Below are positions 42,284-52,169 of a stretch of 64,000 nucleotides of DNA, one piece after another. The stretch covers positions 442,851 to 506,850 of the forward strand of contig JAUSCS010000006.1 in NCBI GenBank assembly GCA_030651135.1, read 5' to 3'. Position numbers and translations under genes: made by a program. Within the stretch, counting starts at the first letter, position 1, and each line of letters begins with the position of its first letter. A model generated the notes under the pieces. That model saw only the letters and a list, made by a program, of their open reading frames with translations. It was not told the origin of the DNA and searched no databases. The stretch is from Candidatus Woesearchaeota archaeon (GTDB lineage Archaea; Nanobdellota; Nanobdellia; Woesearchaeales; JACPBO01).

Positions 42284-44152
42284 TTATGATTTCAATCCGA
42301 ATGGCTTAAATTCCATTCCGCCGCCTTCGTAGAATTTTGTAAAAAATTCCACATAGTGCAGCCTCAATGAATGTAAAAATGATCCTAATAACCCGACTCC
42401 GATGTTTATTATATGCCCGATAACTAAAACTAAAATGCCCACCACTATTAAAAACCCTCCTGAATGGAAAAACCCTTCTGCCATATTATTCACAACCATT
42501 GCTAAGCCAACAGATGAAAGGCCTATTGCCATGAGCCTCAAATAAGAAAATATATTGCCGAATATGCTCGGAATTTCAACTAATCCCTTAGTTCCCTCCC
42601 CCAGGAAAAGCACAATAACAGCTATGGTCAGGAGAATATATCCTGCAAAAGGGCTGATGCTTATTATTTTCGTATAAGAAAGGGCCAATAATGCAGCTCC
42701 TGCCTCCAAAAAGAACCATCCGAATTTTTCCATGAATGCTTTTTTGAAGCCGTGCGCTTTTAGCACATTTGCAAATCCTATTGCAAGCCCGACATTTACG
42801 TGAATGATGCCGACAATGACTGCAAATGCCATCAATGGAATCAGCTCATGCTCAGGATTTCTGCTTATGAGCCTTGGCAGATGCCAGCCAAACAGCTCTT
42901 CAGCTCCGAAAAATTCTCCAAAAATTGCCCCAAAAAAGATTGTTGCTAACGAAGCAAATACCAGTATGTTGAAAAAGCCTTTTGCTTTTGGAAATTTTTT
43001 CTTAAGTAGCCAGAAAATAACCAATGTTGTCAGGCCATACCCGATATCGCCGAGCATGAAGCCGAACAATAATGGAAAGCTGAGAAAGATGAAAAATGTC
43101 GGGTCAATCTCCCTGTAATTTGGGAGAGAGTAAAGATTCATAAAAAACTCGAATGATTTCACAATCTTGGGGTTTTTAAGCTTTATCGGGATATTATCTT
43201 TTTCTCCCACAGGCATTTGCTGTATGAAGATCCTGTTTTTTGCCTTCTTGTTAAGTATTTCGGCTGTTTTGCTGAGTTTTTTTTCAGGCAGCCAGGCGCT
43301 TATGACAAACGAGCTTTCTGTTGCGCCGAATTTAAGCGGAGCTTCTGCTTTTTCAAGCTCTTCTGATAGCAGCCTTTCATGCTGCGCCAGCAATTCCTGG
43401 TTTTGTTTTTTCATATTCGCGGTTTTTTTATCTGCTGCCTTTTTTTTATTTTCCAATATTGAAATCTGAACAGCTAATTTTTTAATGTGTCCGCTCGGCT
43501 TTCCGCCAAGCCCAATCAGTTTTGAAATGTCTATGCTTTTAAATTCAAAGCTTTCCAATGCTTTTGCAGCCTTTTCTGAAAATGCCTTGTCTATGAAAAG
43601 CGCAATCAGCGCATTTTTCTCAAATTGCCTGTGCTTCAGCTCGAACTTAGCTGTAATTGCTGAAAGGTCTTTTTTAAATGGCTCGTATTTTTTCACATAG
43701 CCTATAAAATAGCTTAACGATTCAAAATTGAAGAAGGAATCAATGTCAATGTCAAGGCCTTCCAGTTCTTTGAGGGATTTCAATAGGCTGAGTTTTTCAT
43801 TGAGTTCATTATTTGCCTCTTTGATCTCATTCTGATAGCTTTCCAGCTCTTGGTCAAGCTTGAAAATGTATTTTTCCAGGTTTTTGGCACTCAAAACATC
43901 TGCGTTTTCCGTTTCTTTTTCAGCATCAGATTTTAAATCAATGCTCAGATACGAGCATATGGACCTTATCTTCACCAGAACCCTTGCAATCGTATTTGCC
44001 TTTTCCAGAGGAGATCCGATATCCAGCTCATCTAGCTTTTTATGCTCTATTATGTGGCATATCTTAAGGTCATAAAGCGCTTTAATCACAGTCTCCATTT
44101 CTGTTTTCGGGCCAAGAATGGCTATCTTTGACATCTCTGTTACTTTAAACAT
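42284..44152 (-). CDS. atpI: A-type ATP synthase subunit I (a-subunit)
   Basis: This is a 622-residue protein. The N-terminal cytoplasmic half (1-345) is a long coiled-coil stator arm. The C-terminal half has 7-8 membrane helices (PTFFIFLSFPLLFGFMLGDIGYGL, YLRLMAIGLSSVGLAMVVNNMAEG, HSLRLHYVEFFTKFYEGGG in part), with the conserved R in YLRLMAIG next to the c-ring. Start options are ATG 44152 (13-base overlap with ahaH) or the ATG six codons later. Confidence 0.95.
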   Translation of the reverse strand: MFKVTEMSKIAILGPKTEMETVIKALYDLKICHIIEHKKLDELDIGSPLEKANTIARVLVKIRSICSYLSIDLKSDAEKETENADVLSAKNLEKYIFKLDQELESYQNEIKEANNELNEKLSLLKSLKELEGLDIDIDSFFNFESLSYFIGYVKKYEPFKKDLSAITAKFELKHRQFEKNALIALFIDKAFSEKAAKALESFEFKSIDISKLIGLGGKPSGHIKKLAVQISILENKKKAADKKTANMKKQNQELLAQHERLLSEELEKAEAPLKFGATESSFVISAWLPEKKLSKTAEILNKKAKNRIFIQQMPVGEKDNIPIKLKNPKIVKSFEFFMNLYSLPNYREIDPTFFIFLSFPLLFGFMLGDIGYGLTTLVIFWLLKKKFPKAKGFFNILVFASLATIFFGAIFGEFFGAEELFGWHLPRLISRNPEHELIPLMAFAVIVGIIHVNVGLAIGFANVLKAHGFKKAFMEKFGWFFLEAGAALLALSYTKIISISPFAGYILLTIAVIVLFLGEGTKGLVEIPSIFGNIFSYLRLMAIGLSSVGLAMVVNNMAEGFFHSGGFLIVVGILVLVIGHIINIGVGLLGSFLHSLRLHYVEFFTKFYEGGGMEFKPFGLKS

Positions 44153-44466
44153 TTTATGCTTTCCTCAAATTCGCTTAATACACAATCAACAGCTTTTTGG
44201 AAGTTCTTTTCTGCCTTCTTGCCTAAAAGCTCTGCTTCTTTTCTGGCCTTTTCAACAGAATCTGCCTTTTCTTTTTCCAGCTCTTTTTTTATTTTCTCGA
44301 GCTCTGTCTTGTTCTTGCTTTCAAGCTCTGATTTTTTTTCATTGAATAATGAAGCGGATTTTTGCAATGCATCCTGCATGATCTTTTCCTTCTCCCTGCC
44401 GGCTTTTGCAATTATCTCTTTTGCCTTCTGCTCAGAGTCCCTGATCTCCTTTAAAACTTGTTCCAT
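44140..44466 (-). CDS. ahaH: A-type ATP synthase subunit H (stator coiled coil)
   Basis: This 108-residue protein is one continuous coiled coil rich in Lys, Glu and Ala, beginning MEQVLKEIRDSEQKAKEIIAKA. H pairs with E in the peripheral stalk. It opens the operon; a TATA-like GTTTATAAATAA (complement of 44493-44504) stands about 28 bases upstream. Confidence 0.88.
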   Translation of the reverse strand: MEQVLKEIRDSEQKAKEIIAKAGREKEKIMQDALQKSASLFNEKKSELESKNKTELEKIKKELEKEKADSVEKARKEAELLGKKAEKNFQKAVDCVLSEFEESIKCLK

Positions 44467-44492
44467 AACGATCTAATCTGAAGTTTTTACAG

Positions 44493-44504
44493 TTATTTAT
44501 AAAC
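44493..44504 (-). promoter_or_regulatory. TATA box of the A-ATPase operon
   Basis: On the minus strand GTTTATAAATAA lies about 28 bases ahead of the ahaH ATG, so the leader is very short. No other promoter is obvious in the tightly overlapping H-I-K-E-C-F-A series. The 44467-44613 gap also contains the promoter of the divergent VTT gene (ATATATATAG near 44578-44587). Confidence 0.5.
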
Positions 44505-44613
44505 ATTTATGTTTTTAAGTTAATTAATCGATTTCAAAATTTTCGTGAAGTAAAATTCAGTGATAGACAACCAACAAATATATATAGTCGATATTTAATG
44601 CCTTTAATTTAAC

Positions 44614-45375
44614 TTGATAAAGAAATTATACCATTACACGAAACGGCACATTAAGATTTTTTCCTCTCCTAAAAATAGAAGAAAATCTCTAATCGCATTA
44701 GCAATCATAATCTTGATTTTTTTAGCTATAACTTATTTTAGCAAATATTTTTACTATTTTTTTACTAATCCAGATCAAGTTAGGAATTTTGTAACTGGTT
44801 TTGGAGTTTGGGGTCCTATCATCTTAATTTTAATTCAGATCCTTCAAGTGTTAATTGCACCAATCCCGGGTCAAATCGCAGGATTTGTAAGTGGTTATAT
44901 CTATGGAGTTTTTTGGGGTACAACATATACCATGATGGGCACCATAATTGGCTCATTTATAGCTTTCGTGCTTGTCAGAAAATTTGGAAGGCCTTTTGTT
45001 GAAAAAGTAGTAGAAAAACAAACCCTTAAAAAGTTTGACAATATATGTAAGGATAAAGGAGCATTCGCTTTATTTTTAATATGGCTGCTTCCTGCCCTGC
45101 CTGATGATATTGTGTGTTTTATTGCGGGCCTTACAAATATCAGAATCCGGACACTTGTGATTCTTGTTTTTCTGGGTCGTTTACCTGGCTTTATTGTATT
45201 AAATATGGCCGGGAATGGTATTGCAGTCGCTAATACTGCTGCATCGGTAATAATTTTCGGTTCTCTTATGATCGTTTCTTTTATAATTTTTAAGATCCGG
45301 AATAGATTGGAAAAAGCGATGATAAAAATAATAACTAAATTCCGATCCAATAAAAGAATTAAAAAAGTTCAGTAA
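44614..45375 (+). CDS. VTT/DedA-like (TVP38/TMEM64) membrane protein
   Basis: This 253-residue protein has 6 membrane segments. The family core is present: APIPGQIAGFVSGYIYGVFWGT (residues ~90-110), VRKFGRPFVEKVV and the second half LIWLLPALPDDIVCFIAGLTN and FLGRLPGFIVLNMAGNG. VTT proteins are linked to lipid scrambling or envelope maintenance. The start codon is TTG, with no earlier ATG. The sequence is somewhat AT-richer than its neighbours. It stands alone between the ATPase and glycan operons. Confidence 0.85.
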   Translation: MIKKLYHYTKRHIKIFSSPKNRRKSLIALAIIILIFLAITYFSKYFYYFFTNPDQVRNFVTGFGVWGPIILILIQILQVLIAPIPGQIAGFVSGYIYGVFWGTTYTMMGTIIGSFIAFVLVRKFGRPFVEKVVEKQTLKKFDNICKDKGAFALFLIWLLPALPDDIVCFIAGLTNIRIRTLVILVFLGRLPGFIVLNMAGNGIAVANTAASVIIFGSLMIVSFIIFKIRNRLEKAMIKIITKFRSNKRIKKVQ

Positions 45376-45395
45376 TGCAATTTAAAATTAGTTTG

Positions 45396-46853
45396 TTAAT
45401 CTTCTCTTTCCCCCAATCCCGTGCTGAAGCTGAACACATTGCTCGCTGCGATCGTTATCCTAAAGAATTCATTCCAGCTTCTTATCCTGATCAAAGTCTT
45501 TAAAATATAGCTCGGCCTGAAATAGAATGATCTGTATGCCTTTTTGATATAGTTCTCAAGCTCATCTCCTTTTAAGCTTGTAAAGTACTGGTTGAAGAAT
45601 CCGCTTGTATGCACCTTGCTGAGATCGCAGTAGCTGCCGTCTTTAATTTCAGGATGTTTTTTTGCAACGTCAATAAATAATTCAGTTCCGGCATAAGGCG
45701 TGCAAACTCCGAAAGTAACAGTTGTCGGTGCTATTTCCCTGACAAACCTCATTGTTGTTTCTATTGTTTTCTTTGTATCGCCAGGGCAGCCAAGCATCAT
45801 ATGGGCATGCGTATCAATTCCAACTTCATGCGTCCATTTGAAGTTCTTTCTTGTCATTTCTGCGTTAATGCCTTTCTTTATATTGTTCAATATCTCCTGC
45901 ACTCCAGATTCAACTCCGAACTTGATCATGTGGCACCCTGCTTTTTTCATAAGAATCATCATTTCTTTGTCAATCAGCCCAACACGGGCATTTGCAATCC
46001 AGGTTAGATCCATTTTCCGCTTTATCATTTCCTTGCAGATTACCTCATTCCTGCTCTTGAAAGCAGTAAATGTTTCGTCTCTCAGCCAGACTTCTTTGTA
46101 GCCGAGCTTCTGAATTGCCACAAACTCTTCTATAACTTTGCCAGCGCTTCTGCACCTTACTCTAGGCCCGTAAAAATTCGGCACAGTGCAGAATGTGCAT
46201 TTTCCAGGGCATCCCCTTGAACTTGTCATTGTTGTATAAGGGACTCTTTTGACAATCGGATTAAAATAATCAATTCCTTTCGGCAATAATGTCCTGTCAG
46301 GGATTGGCAGCTCATCAAGGTTTTCAATATAGGGATATAGTTCATTCAGAATTTTTTTCTTGCCTTCCCTATAGCCAATTCCTTTTACTTTCTTCCATTT
46401 ATCGCCCTTGGCAAGACCATTTACAACATCTCTTATGATAAAATCAGGCTCTCTTCTTACAATTATGTCAATTGCATTGTTGCTTAATGCATACTGCGGC
46501 ATAAAAGTCGGATGTGAGCCGAACATGATCGTTACAATGTTTTTATTTGCTTTCTTAAGCTCAGCAAGAATCCCACAGTCCTCATTGAAACTCATTGTAG
46601 AGGTTGAAATGACAACAGCATCGCATGCTTTTGAAATTTTCTTAACATCGTTTATCGGCTTCTGCTCAGCCAATGCGTCAAGGAAAACAACATCATGGCC
46701 TTCGTTTTTCAGAACTGTTGCAATGTAAAGCAAACTCAAAGGCGGCGCCTGAGCTCCTCCGATCCTCTTTCCCCAGCACCAGCAGCCATAGATCAGGTCC
46801 CTGACTACATTTTTCGTGAATCTGCTTCCTGGATTAAGTACAAGAACTTTCAT
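45396..46853 (-). CDS. B12-binding-domain radical SAM protein
   Basis: This is a 485-residue protein. The N-terminal domain (1-150) has APPLSLLYIATVLKNEGHDVVFLDA and MFGSHPTFMP. The cluster cysteines are C215, C219 and C222 (GCPGKCTFC). WLRDETFTAF and KFGVESGVQEILNNIKKG follow. It is last in the STT3 operon, 11 bases after the GT2 gene. A role in modifying the glycan or its lipid carrier fits the context. Confidence 0.85.
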   Translation of the reverse strand: MKVLVLNPGSRFTKNVVRDLIYGCWCWGKRIGGAQAPPLSLLYIATVLKNEGHDVVFLDALAEQKPINDVKKISKACDAVVISTSTMSFNEDCGILAELKKANKNIVTIMFGSHPTFMPQYALSNNAIDIIVRREPDFIIRDVVNGLAKGDKWKKVKGIGYREGKKKILNELYPYIENLDELPIPDRTLLPKGIDYFNPIVKRVPYTTMTSSRGCPGKCTFCTVPNFYGPRVRCRSAGKVIEEFVAIQKLGYKEVWLRDETFTAFKSRNEVICKEMIKRKMDLTWIANARVGLIDKEMMILMKKAGCHMIKFGVESGVQEILNNIKKGINAEMTRKNFKWTHEVGIDTHAHMMLGCPGDTKKTIETTMRFVREIAPTTVTFGVCTPYAGTELFIDVAKKHPEIKDGSYCDLSKVHTSGFFNQYFTSLKGDELENYIKKAYRSFYFRPSYILKTLIRIRSWNEFFRITIAASNVFSFSTGLGERED

Positions 46854-46864
46854 TTTTTACTGCT

Positions 46865-47785
46865 TCACTCTAATTTTTTCTTTATCTTATATTCTTCCTT
46901 GCTCGAGCTTGAGATCAACTCTCCTATAAAGCCGAGAGAAATGAACTGAACTGCAAGCACTATGAGCAGCACAGACAGCATCAAAAGAGGCCTGTCCATG
47001 GAAACAATATTGGCATATCTGTCCCACAAAACTTTTATTGCTGCAATTATTCCCAATAAGCCAAGCAAAATTCCAACTGTTCCGAACAAATACATTGGCT
47101 TTTTCTTATATCCTGTTAAAAATTTAACAGTTATCAGGTCGTAAAATCCTTTAAACAATCTGCTCACCCCATATTTGCTTTTTCCATATTTTCTGGCATG
47201 ATGCCTTACAGCTATCTCGCCTACTTTGTAGCCATTCCAGTAAACCAAGGCAGGAATATAGCGGTGTAATTCGCCGTATATATTTAATGTTTTCGCAGCT
47301 TTTGCCTTATATACCTTAAAGCCGCAGTTAAAGTCATGTATTTTAACCCCAGTAACAGCAGCAGCCAGCGCATTAAACAGCTTTGAAAAAAATCTCTTGC
47401 CAAAAGGATCCTGCCTTTTCTGCTTCCACCCTGAAACAAGGCCGTAGCCTTTTTCCAGCTCAGCAACAAATCTTGGAATCTCAACTGGGTCGTCCTGCAT
47501 ATCGCCGTCCATTGTAATGATTATAGCTCCTTTAGCCTCTTCAAAGCCCGCAGACAATGCAGCTGCTTTTCCATAATTCTTCTGAAACTGTACAGCTTTT
47601 ACCTTTTTATCTTTTTTATTGAGCTCATTCACATAAAAAAATGTCCTGTCCCTGCTGCCGTCATCAACAAATATTATCTCATGGTCATTTTTCATATTGT
47701 TCAAAACAGCTTTAAGGCTATTGTAAAACAAAAGAACATTCTTTTCCTCATTATACAACGGGACAACAACAGATATTTTATCCAT
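46865..47785 (-). CDS. GT2 glycosyltransferase, ArnC/DPM type
   Basis: The protein has about 306 residues from [16 protein letters not shown]. The start is placed where it overlaps the epimerase stop by 8 bases; an in-frame ATG six codons upstream is less likely. It has IIFVDDGSRDRT, YGKAAALSAGFEEA, the metal site MDGDMQDDPVEIP, VSGWKQKRQDP and two C-terminal membrane helices. It is a paralogue of the enzyme at 23384, with the same domain order and closely similar blocks. Confidence 0.88.
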   Translation of the reverse strand: MDKISVVVPLYNEEKNVLLFYNSLKAVLNNMKNDHEIIFVDDGSRDRTFFYVNELNKKDKKVKAVQFQKNYGKAAALSAGFEEAKGAIIITMDGDMQDDPVEIPRFVAELEKGYGLVSGWKQKRQDPFGKRFFSKLFNALAAAVTGVKIHDFNCGFKVYKAKAAKTLNIYGELHRYIPALVYWNGYKVGEIAVRHHARKYGKSKYGVSRLFKGFYDLITVKFLTGYKKKPMYLFGTVGILLGLLGIIAAIKVLWDRYANIVSMDRPLLMLSVLLIVLAVQFISLGFIGELISSSSKEEYKIKKKLE

Positions 47786-48722
47786 TTTTATACCATTCAA
47801 CAAGCCTTTTAACGCCCTCTTCTATTTTAACCTTTGGCTTATAGCCGAGCAGCCTTTTTGCCTTTGATACATCCGCATATGTAATTGGAACATCGCCTTT
47901 CTGCTCAGGCATGAACTTTATTTTTGCTTTTTTGCCGGTATTCTTTTCTATTAAGCTTATTAAATATTTTAATTCAACAGGGTTTGAATCCCCAAGATTA
48001 ATCACTTCAAACTTAAGCTCTTTTTCAACAGCAGTCGCAATACCGTCAATAATATCACTTACAAAGGTATAATCCCTTTTTGAGCTGCCGTTTCCGTATA
48101 CCTCTATTTCTTTGCCCTGCATTATAAGGTTTGTGAATTTATAAGGCGCCATATCCGGCCTTCCGCGGGGTCCATAAACAGTAAAGAACCTCAGGCAGAC
48201 CATGTTAATGCTATGTAGTTTGCTGTAAATTCTGCAGAGCTGCTCTCCAGCGATCTTTGTGATTGCATAAGGGCTTAATGGGTTGTTGATAGGGTCATCT
48301 TCAGAAAAGGGAATCTTATCATTGCTGCCATAAACACTGGAGCTTGATGCAAATATAAACTTTTTAATATTGAATTTCTTGGCAAGCTCCAGCATTGCAA
48401 GCGTTCCATTGACATTGACATCAATATATAGAAGGGGATTTTCCATGGAAGGCCTTACACCCGCGCGCGCAGCAAGATGAACAATGACATTTATTTTATT
48501 TTTTTCAAATATTTTTTTAATTTCTTCTTTATCTCTTATGTCTGCTTTATAAATTTTGAATTTTTTGTTTTTAGCGCAATCTTCAATATTTTTCTTTTTC
48601 TTTTCAGGATCATAGAAGTCATTGAAATCATCTACTGCTATAACCTCCTTGCCTTCTTTCAGAAGCCTCTCGCACAAATGGCTGCCGATAAACCCAGCCC
48701 CGCCTGTAATAAAAATTGCCAT
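47778..48722 (-). CDS. NAD-dependent sugar epimerase, probable UDP-glucuronate 4-epimerase type
   Basis: The protein has 314 residues from [16 protein letters not shown]. The longer frame start would overlap aglB. The dinucleotide motif GGAGFIG is at 7-13, the catalytic S-S-S near 127-129 and Y152-x3-K156. [20 protein letters not shown] (in part) is the mark of the UDP-GlcA/GalA epimerase branch. It would supply a uronic-acid donor for the N-glycan. It lies between the STT3 and GT2 genes. Confidence 0.85.
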   Translation of the reverse strand: MAIFITGGAGFIGSHLCERLLKEGKEVIAVDDFNDFYDPEKKKKNIEDCAKNKKFKIYKADIRDKEEIKKIFEKNKINVIVHLAARAGVRPSMENPLLYIDVNVNGTLAMLELAKKFNIKKFIFASSSSVYGSNDKIPFSEDDPINNPLSPYAITKIAGEQLCRIYSKLHSINMVCLRFFTVYGPRGRPDMAPYKFTNLIMQGKEIEVYGNGSSKRDYTFVSDIIDGIATAVEKELKFEVINLGDSNPVELKYLISLIEKNTGKKAKIKFMPEQKGDVPITYADVSKAKRLLGYKPKVKIEEGVKRLVEWYKNG

Positions 48723-48729
48723 CTTATAA

Positions 48730-51528
48730 TTATGGTGAAGCACTTATTGTGCTGTTTACATTTGCATTATTTGTTCTGCCTTCCCAATTTACTTTCCATA
48801 CAATCATTCTGCCGCCGGTTATGCTCCTTTTATCGCTGAACAGGTCAAAATGCTTCGTACCTTGTCCTTCCAGGAAATAAAGCTTTGTAAAAATGCTTGA
48901 TGTCAGCTCTACATTGCTCATGACTGTGCTGTACGAATCTCCTGATTTTATCAAAACAACTCCGTAAGGGATGGTATTTTCATCATAGCTTCTTTCAATA
49001 TAATTTCCGCTTTCATCAATGTAGCCGAATTTTGAGGGTTTCTTGATGCCGTCATTTGTTAATATAGTGGGATCGTAATTATTTGTCAAATTGATTAAAA
49101 TGCCGTTGTCGCATCTTATAGTTTCATTCTTCACAACAGAGCAGCCGCTTGTGCCCGCATAGCTTGGCCATGGAGCAATCCACGTATTTGCAGCAACTTC
49201 ATCCTTCAATGAAAGTATTTCGTAATAAATCTGCTCCGCTCTTTCCTTTGTCAAATTGAAGTCTTTCTGCTCAGTAAAATATTTTACTGCATCTTCCTTG
49301 CTTTTTCCCCTTGCATTGATCCACATCTCAGCTCTTTTGAAATCCCAGCTTCCAAAATGGGCCCATACTCCGGATTTTCCAATCATATCATCAGATGTTA
49401 TGAAATAATCCTCTGGCGGGCTGCAATGCGTGCTTTTCAGGACATCATCTGCTTCATCATTGTTGAATTTATAAGTATCCATCAAATATGATTTTGCATC
49501 TTCTTTTTTGAGCATTATTATCCTGTAAACAACATCCACTGAAACAGAAGTATCCTGCAGCTTTTTGTCTATTTTTTCAAATGCTGTGTTTGCTCCGCAG
49601 TCAAGCATTCTCAATATTGCAATTGCCTGCTCTTCATTGTCAGTCAGCAGAACTTTGCCGATCCAATGCGCCTGCGCAGTATATTGCGAAGCTCCGTCAA
49701 ATGTCACTTGCCTTTCAGCTATTGCCTTGAAATAATGGCCGAAGTCCCACCATGAATTGATAATGGCATCAGGCATTGATTTATCCCTGATCATTGTAAG
49801 CGAATCATACCATGCATCATTCATTATCGGGAATTGCTGCCTTGAAACCCTGTTAGCAGCTTTCAGAGGGCTATCCCCTGCCTGCAGAGGGGCTATCAGC
49901 AGCAATAATAGCAAAACAGCAACTATGCTGTTCGAAACAATCTTTGGCAGATGCAGGCCTTTTGAAATCCATTTGCCTGCATACATATAGATTATGCCAA
50001 AAGCAATGCCTGCTGCAACACTGAAGACAGATATAAGCAAAAGTATGAATCTCACGCCGCTGCGGCTCGCATATATTGTGGAAAAATACCAAATTGCTAA
50101 AAGCACTGCAAACTTGACATCAACCTTTCCATTTTTATCTTTCTTAAACAGAGTAAGCGCTACCCCCAATAAGCTGATGAAAAAGAAGAATTTGCCGTCT
50201 CCGCTCATTCCGGTAGATGCCACTATGGTGCTTAAGGCAGCTGAATTCAGTTCCGCAACAGTTGTATAAACATTAGGCCATAAATCTGCTGTTGTAGCCG
50301 ACTTTATTGATGTGAAAACTATTGGATTGAAAGGTGCATTTCTGAAATTAGTGAAATCGGTAAACAAAGTTACAAAAATGCCTGATGAAACCAGAAATAT
50401 TAAAAATATAAGCAGGATGTCTTTTATGTCTGTTTTTTTGAAATATTCTGCCAGCCCGTTTTTTAATTCTTTTCTGTGGACTATTAAGTGATATGCTACA
50501 TATACTGCAAGAGCAGCAATTATAAAATCAAAGACATACCACCATCCGCCCCATGCAAAGCTATAGATGCCGATAAGCAATCCTGTAACTCCGGCAAGAA
50601 TCATTGCATTGATTCTTTTTTTTGCTTCAAAAGATTCAAGGAACACCCATAAAATAACAAGCGGGAAAACAACATTTATGACATCGTTGTCAGAGCCGAA
50701 TGTCCTGCTCAGGAAGAACGGATGTATTGCGATAATCATAGCAGCCATAAATCCTCCAAAGTCGCCGCTTATTCTTCGTGCAATGAAAAATGCCGCAATT
50801 ATCGCAAGTATTGAAAGAACAAATGGCGTATAAAATGCAGTCTGCATCAATGTTATTTTTTTATTGAACGGATGGAAAACAAATTTATACAGGAATGCTT
50901 CTATGTAAGAATATAAGTCTGGGCTTATCTGCGTGCCTACTGGTGCGTACATCAATGCATCGTATGGCTTGCCGTCAACAAGCTTGTCGCCGGGATGGCC
51001 GTTTTTCAAAATATTTCCTGCATATCTCATCCAGATGTAAGAGTCTATATCGCCTAAGTAAGTGTATCCTTTATCATCCTTAAAAGAGCTTTTAAAATAA
51101 TTTGAAACCTCAGTTATTTGGCTGTCTATCTGCTGCCGTTGGCTTTTGTCCTTTATCAGCTCTCTGAACTGCGCATCAACAAGCTCTGCTTTCTGCGCAT
51201 CAGGCAGATTAGGATACTGGGAATTTATCTGGCCTGCTATATTGCTTTTGATGTTATTCACAACTGCGCTTTTTGCCCAGTCATCAGTTGCAGGAAGGGA
51301 ATTTGGAAAGCTTCTGAAGTAGATCATAAATAATATAGGGATCAAAATCAGGAAAACAGTTTTGTATTTCAGTAAAAATTTCCAGGCAGATGCCATATTT
51401 AATGAGAATTCTTCGCTTTCCTTTGCAGTTTCGCCTTCTTTTTTCTTGAATTTCTTTAGAAAACCCTTTACCTTGCTGAAATCTATGGAAAAATCTTCAC
51501 CATCTTCGCTTTTTTTATCTTCTTCCAA
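48730..51528 (-). CDS. aglB: STT3/AglB oligosaccharyltransferase
   Basis: This 932-residue protein has a charged cytoplasmic N-terminus of about 50 residues, then about 13 membrane helices and a large external C-terminal domain. Catalytic motifs are visible: DID near 160-162, the second acidic site SDND near 279-282, TVAE near 423-426 (the TIxE/SVSE loop) and WWDFG at ~593-597, the sequon-binding variant of WWDYG. It transfers a lipid-linked glycan to Asn in N-x-S/T on secreted proteins. It heads a minus-strand operon with an epimerase, GT2 and radical SAM gene. Confidence 0.94.
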   Translation of the reverse strand: MEEDKKSEDGEDFSIDFSKVKGFLKKFKKKEGETAKESEEFSLNMASAWKFLLKYKTVFLILIPILFMIYFRSFPNSLPATDDWAKSAVVNNIKSNIAGQINSQYPNLPDAQKAELVDAQFRELIKDKSQRQQIDSQITEVSNYFKSSFKDDKGYTYLGDIDSYIWMRYAGNILKNGHPGDKLVDGKPYDALMYAPVGTQISPDLYSYIEAFLYKFVFHPFNKKITLMQTAFYTPFVLSILAIIAAFFIARRISGDFGGFMAAMIIAIHPFFLSRTFGSDNDVINVVFPLVILWVFLESFEAKKRINAMILAGVTGLLIGIYSFAWGGWWYVFDFIIAALAVYVAYHLIVHRKELKNGLAEYFKKTDIKDILLIFLIFLVSSGIFVTLFTDFTNFRNAPFNPIVFTSIKSATTADLWPNVYTTVAELNSAALSTIVASTGMSGDGKFFFFISLLGVALTLFKKDKNGKVDVKFAVLLAIWYFSTIYASRSGVRFILLLISVFSVAAGIAFGIIYMYAGKWISKGLHLPKIVSNSIVAVLLLLLLIAPLQAGDSPLKAANRVSRQQFPIMNDAWYDSLTMIRDKSMPDAIINSWWDFGHYFKAIAERQVTFDGASQYTAQAHWIGKVLLTDNEEQAIAILRMLDCGANTAFEKIDKKLQDTSVSVDVVYRIIMLKKEDAKSYLMDTYKFNNDEADDVLKSTHCSPPEDYFITSDDMIGKSGVWAHFGSWDFKRAEMWINARGKSKEDAVKYFTEQKDFNLTKERAEQIYYEILSLKDEVAANTWIAPWPSYAGTSGCSVVKNETIRCDNGILINLTNNYDPTILTNDGIKKPSKFGYIDESGNYIERSYDENTIPYGVVLIKSGDSYSTVMSNVELTSSIFTKLYFLEGQGTKHFDLFSDKRSITGGRMIVWKVNWEGRTNNANVNSTISASP

Positions 51529-51641
51529 TAAGACCCCCTCTATAACTGCGATTAAACCCGCTTCATTTATAAAGTTTATTGTTTTTGGTTTTTAATGGCG
51601 CAACATAAAATATTTAAAGATGAATGTATTATTGATGAAAT

Positions 51642-52142
51642 ATGATGGGTGAAGTAGCCAGTATTGATAAATTGGCAATTGATGATGCTAGTTTAAACGG
51701 CTTGGCAAATAATGGTTCTAAAGGCCAGTATTTTGGTGTTTTTATAAGCAAAGTTTATCCAGATGAGAATATTATAAATGTAAGGTGTAGAGGGCGGCTG
51801 TTCTCGTTGGAGAATAAACTTCTGGCATTTTTTCTGAATATTATTCCAAAATTAAAACCCTATGTAAATCCTGCTCGATTCACCACAGTCGCCGATTGTG
51901 AAAGACTTGCCAGAGAGTATGGCGTTGATATAAAAATTGTAAATGGCTGGGATTATATAAGATTTGGTGAAGATTATGCTGTACTGCATATACCGGAAAA
52001 CAAAGATGAAAAACCACGGGTTCTTTGCACTACACATTTAGGAGCAGCACGGACGCATTTATCTAAAGTTTATATCGCACTCGACATATTGCTCAGAGTG
52101 AAGTTAAAGGATAGAAAAGATTACTTGCAAAGAACCGACTGA
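51642..52142 (+). CDS. Hypothetical 166-aa protein
   Basis: This soluble alpha/beta protein has blocks such as FGVFISKVYPDENIINVRCRG and LAREYGVDIKIVNGWDYIRFGEDYAVLHIPE (in part). There is no membrane segment and no motif I can name. A TATA-like AATATTTAAAGATG (about 51609-51622) lies 20-30 bases ahead of the paired ATGATG start. It is a single gene divergent from aglB and convergent with the reductase. Confidence 0.5.
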   Translation: MMGEVASIDKLAIDDASLNGLANNGSKGQYFGVFISKVYPDENIINVRCRGRLFSLENKLLAFFLNIIPKLKPYVNPARFTTVADCERLAREYGVDIKIVNGWDYIRFGEDYAVLHIPENKDEKPRVLCTTHLGAARTHLSKVYIALDILLRVKLKDRKDYLQRTD

Positions 52143-52169
52143 TGATTCTAGGTGTAATGATCAGAACAA

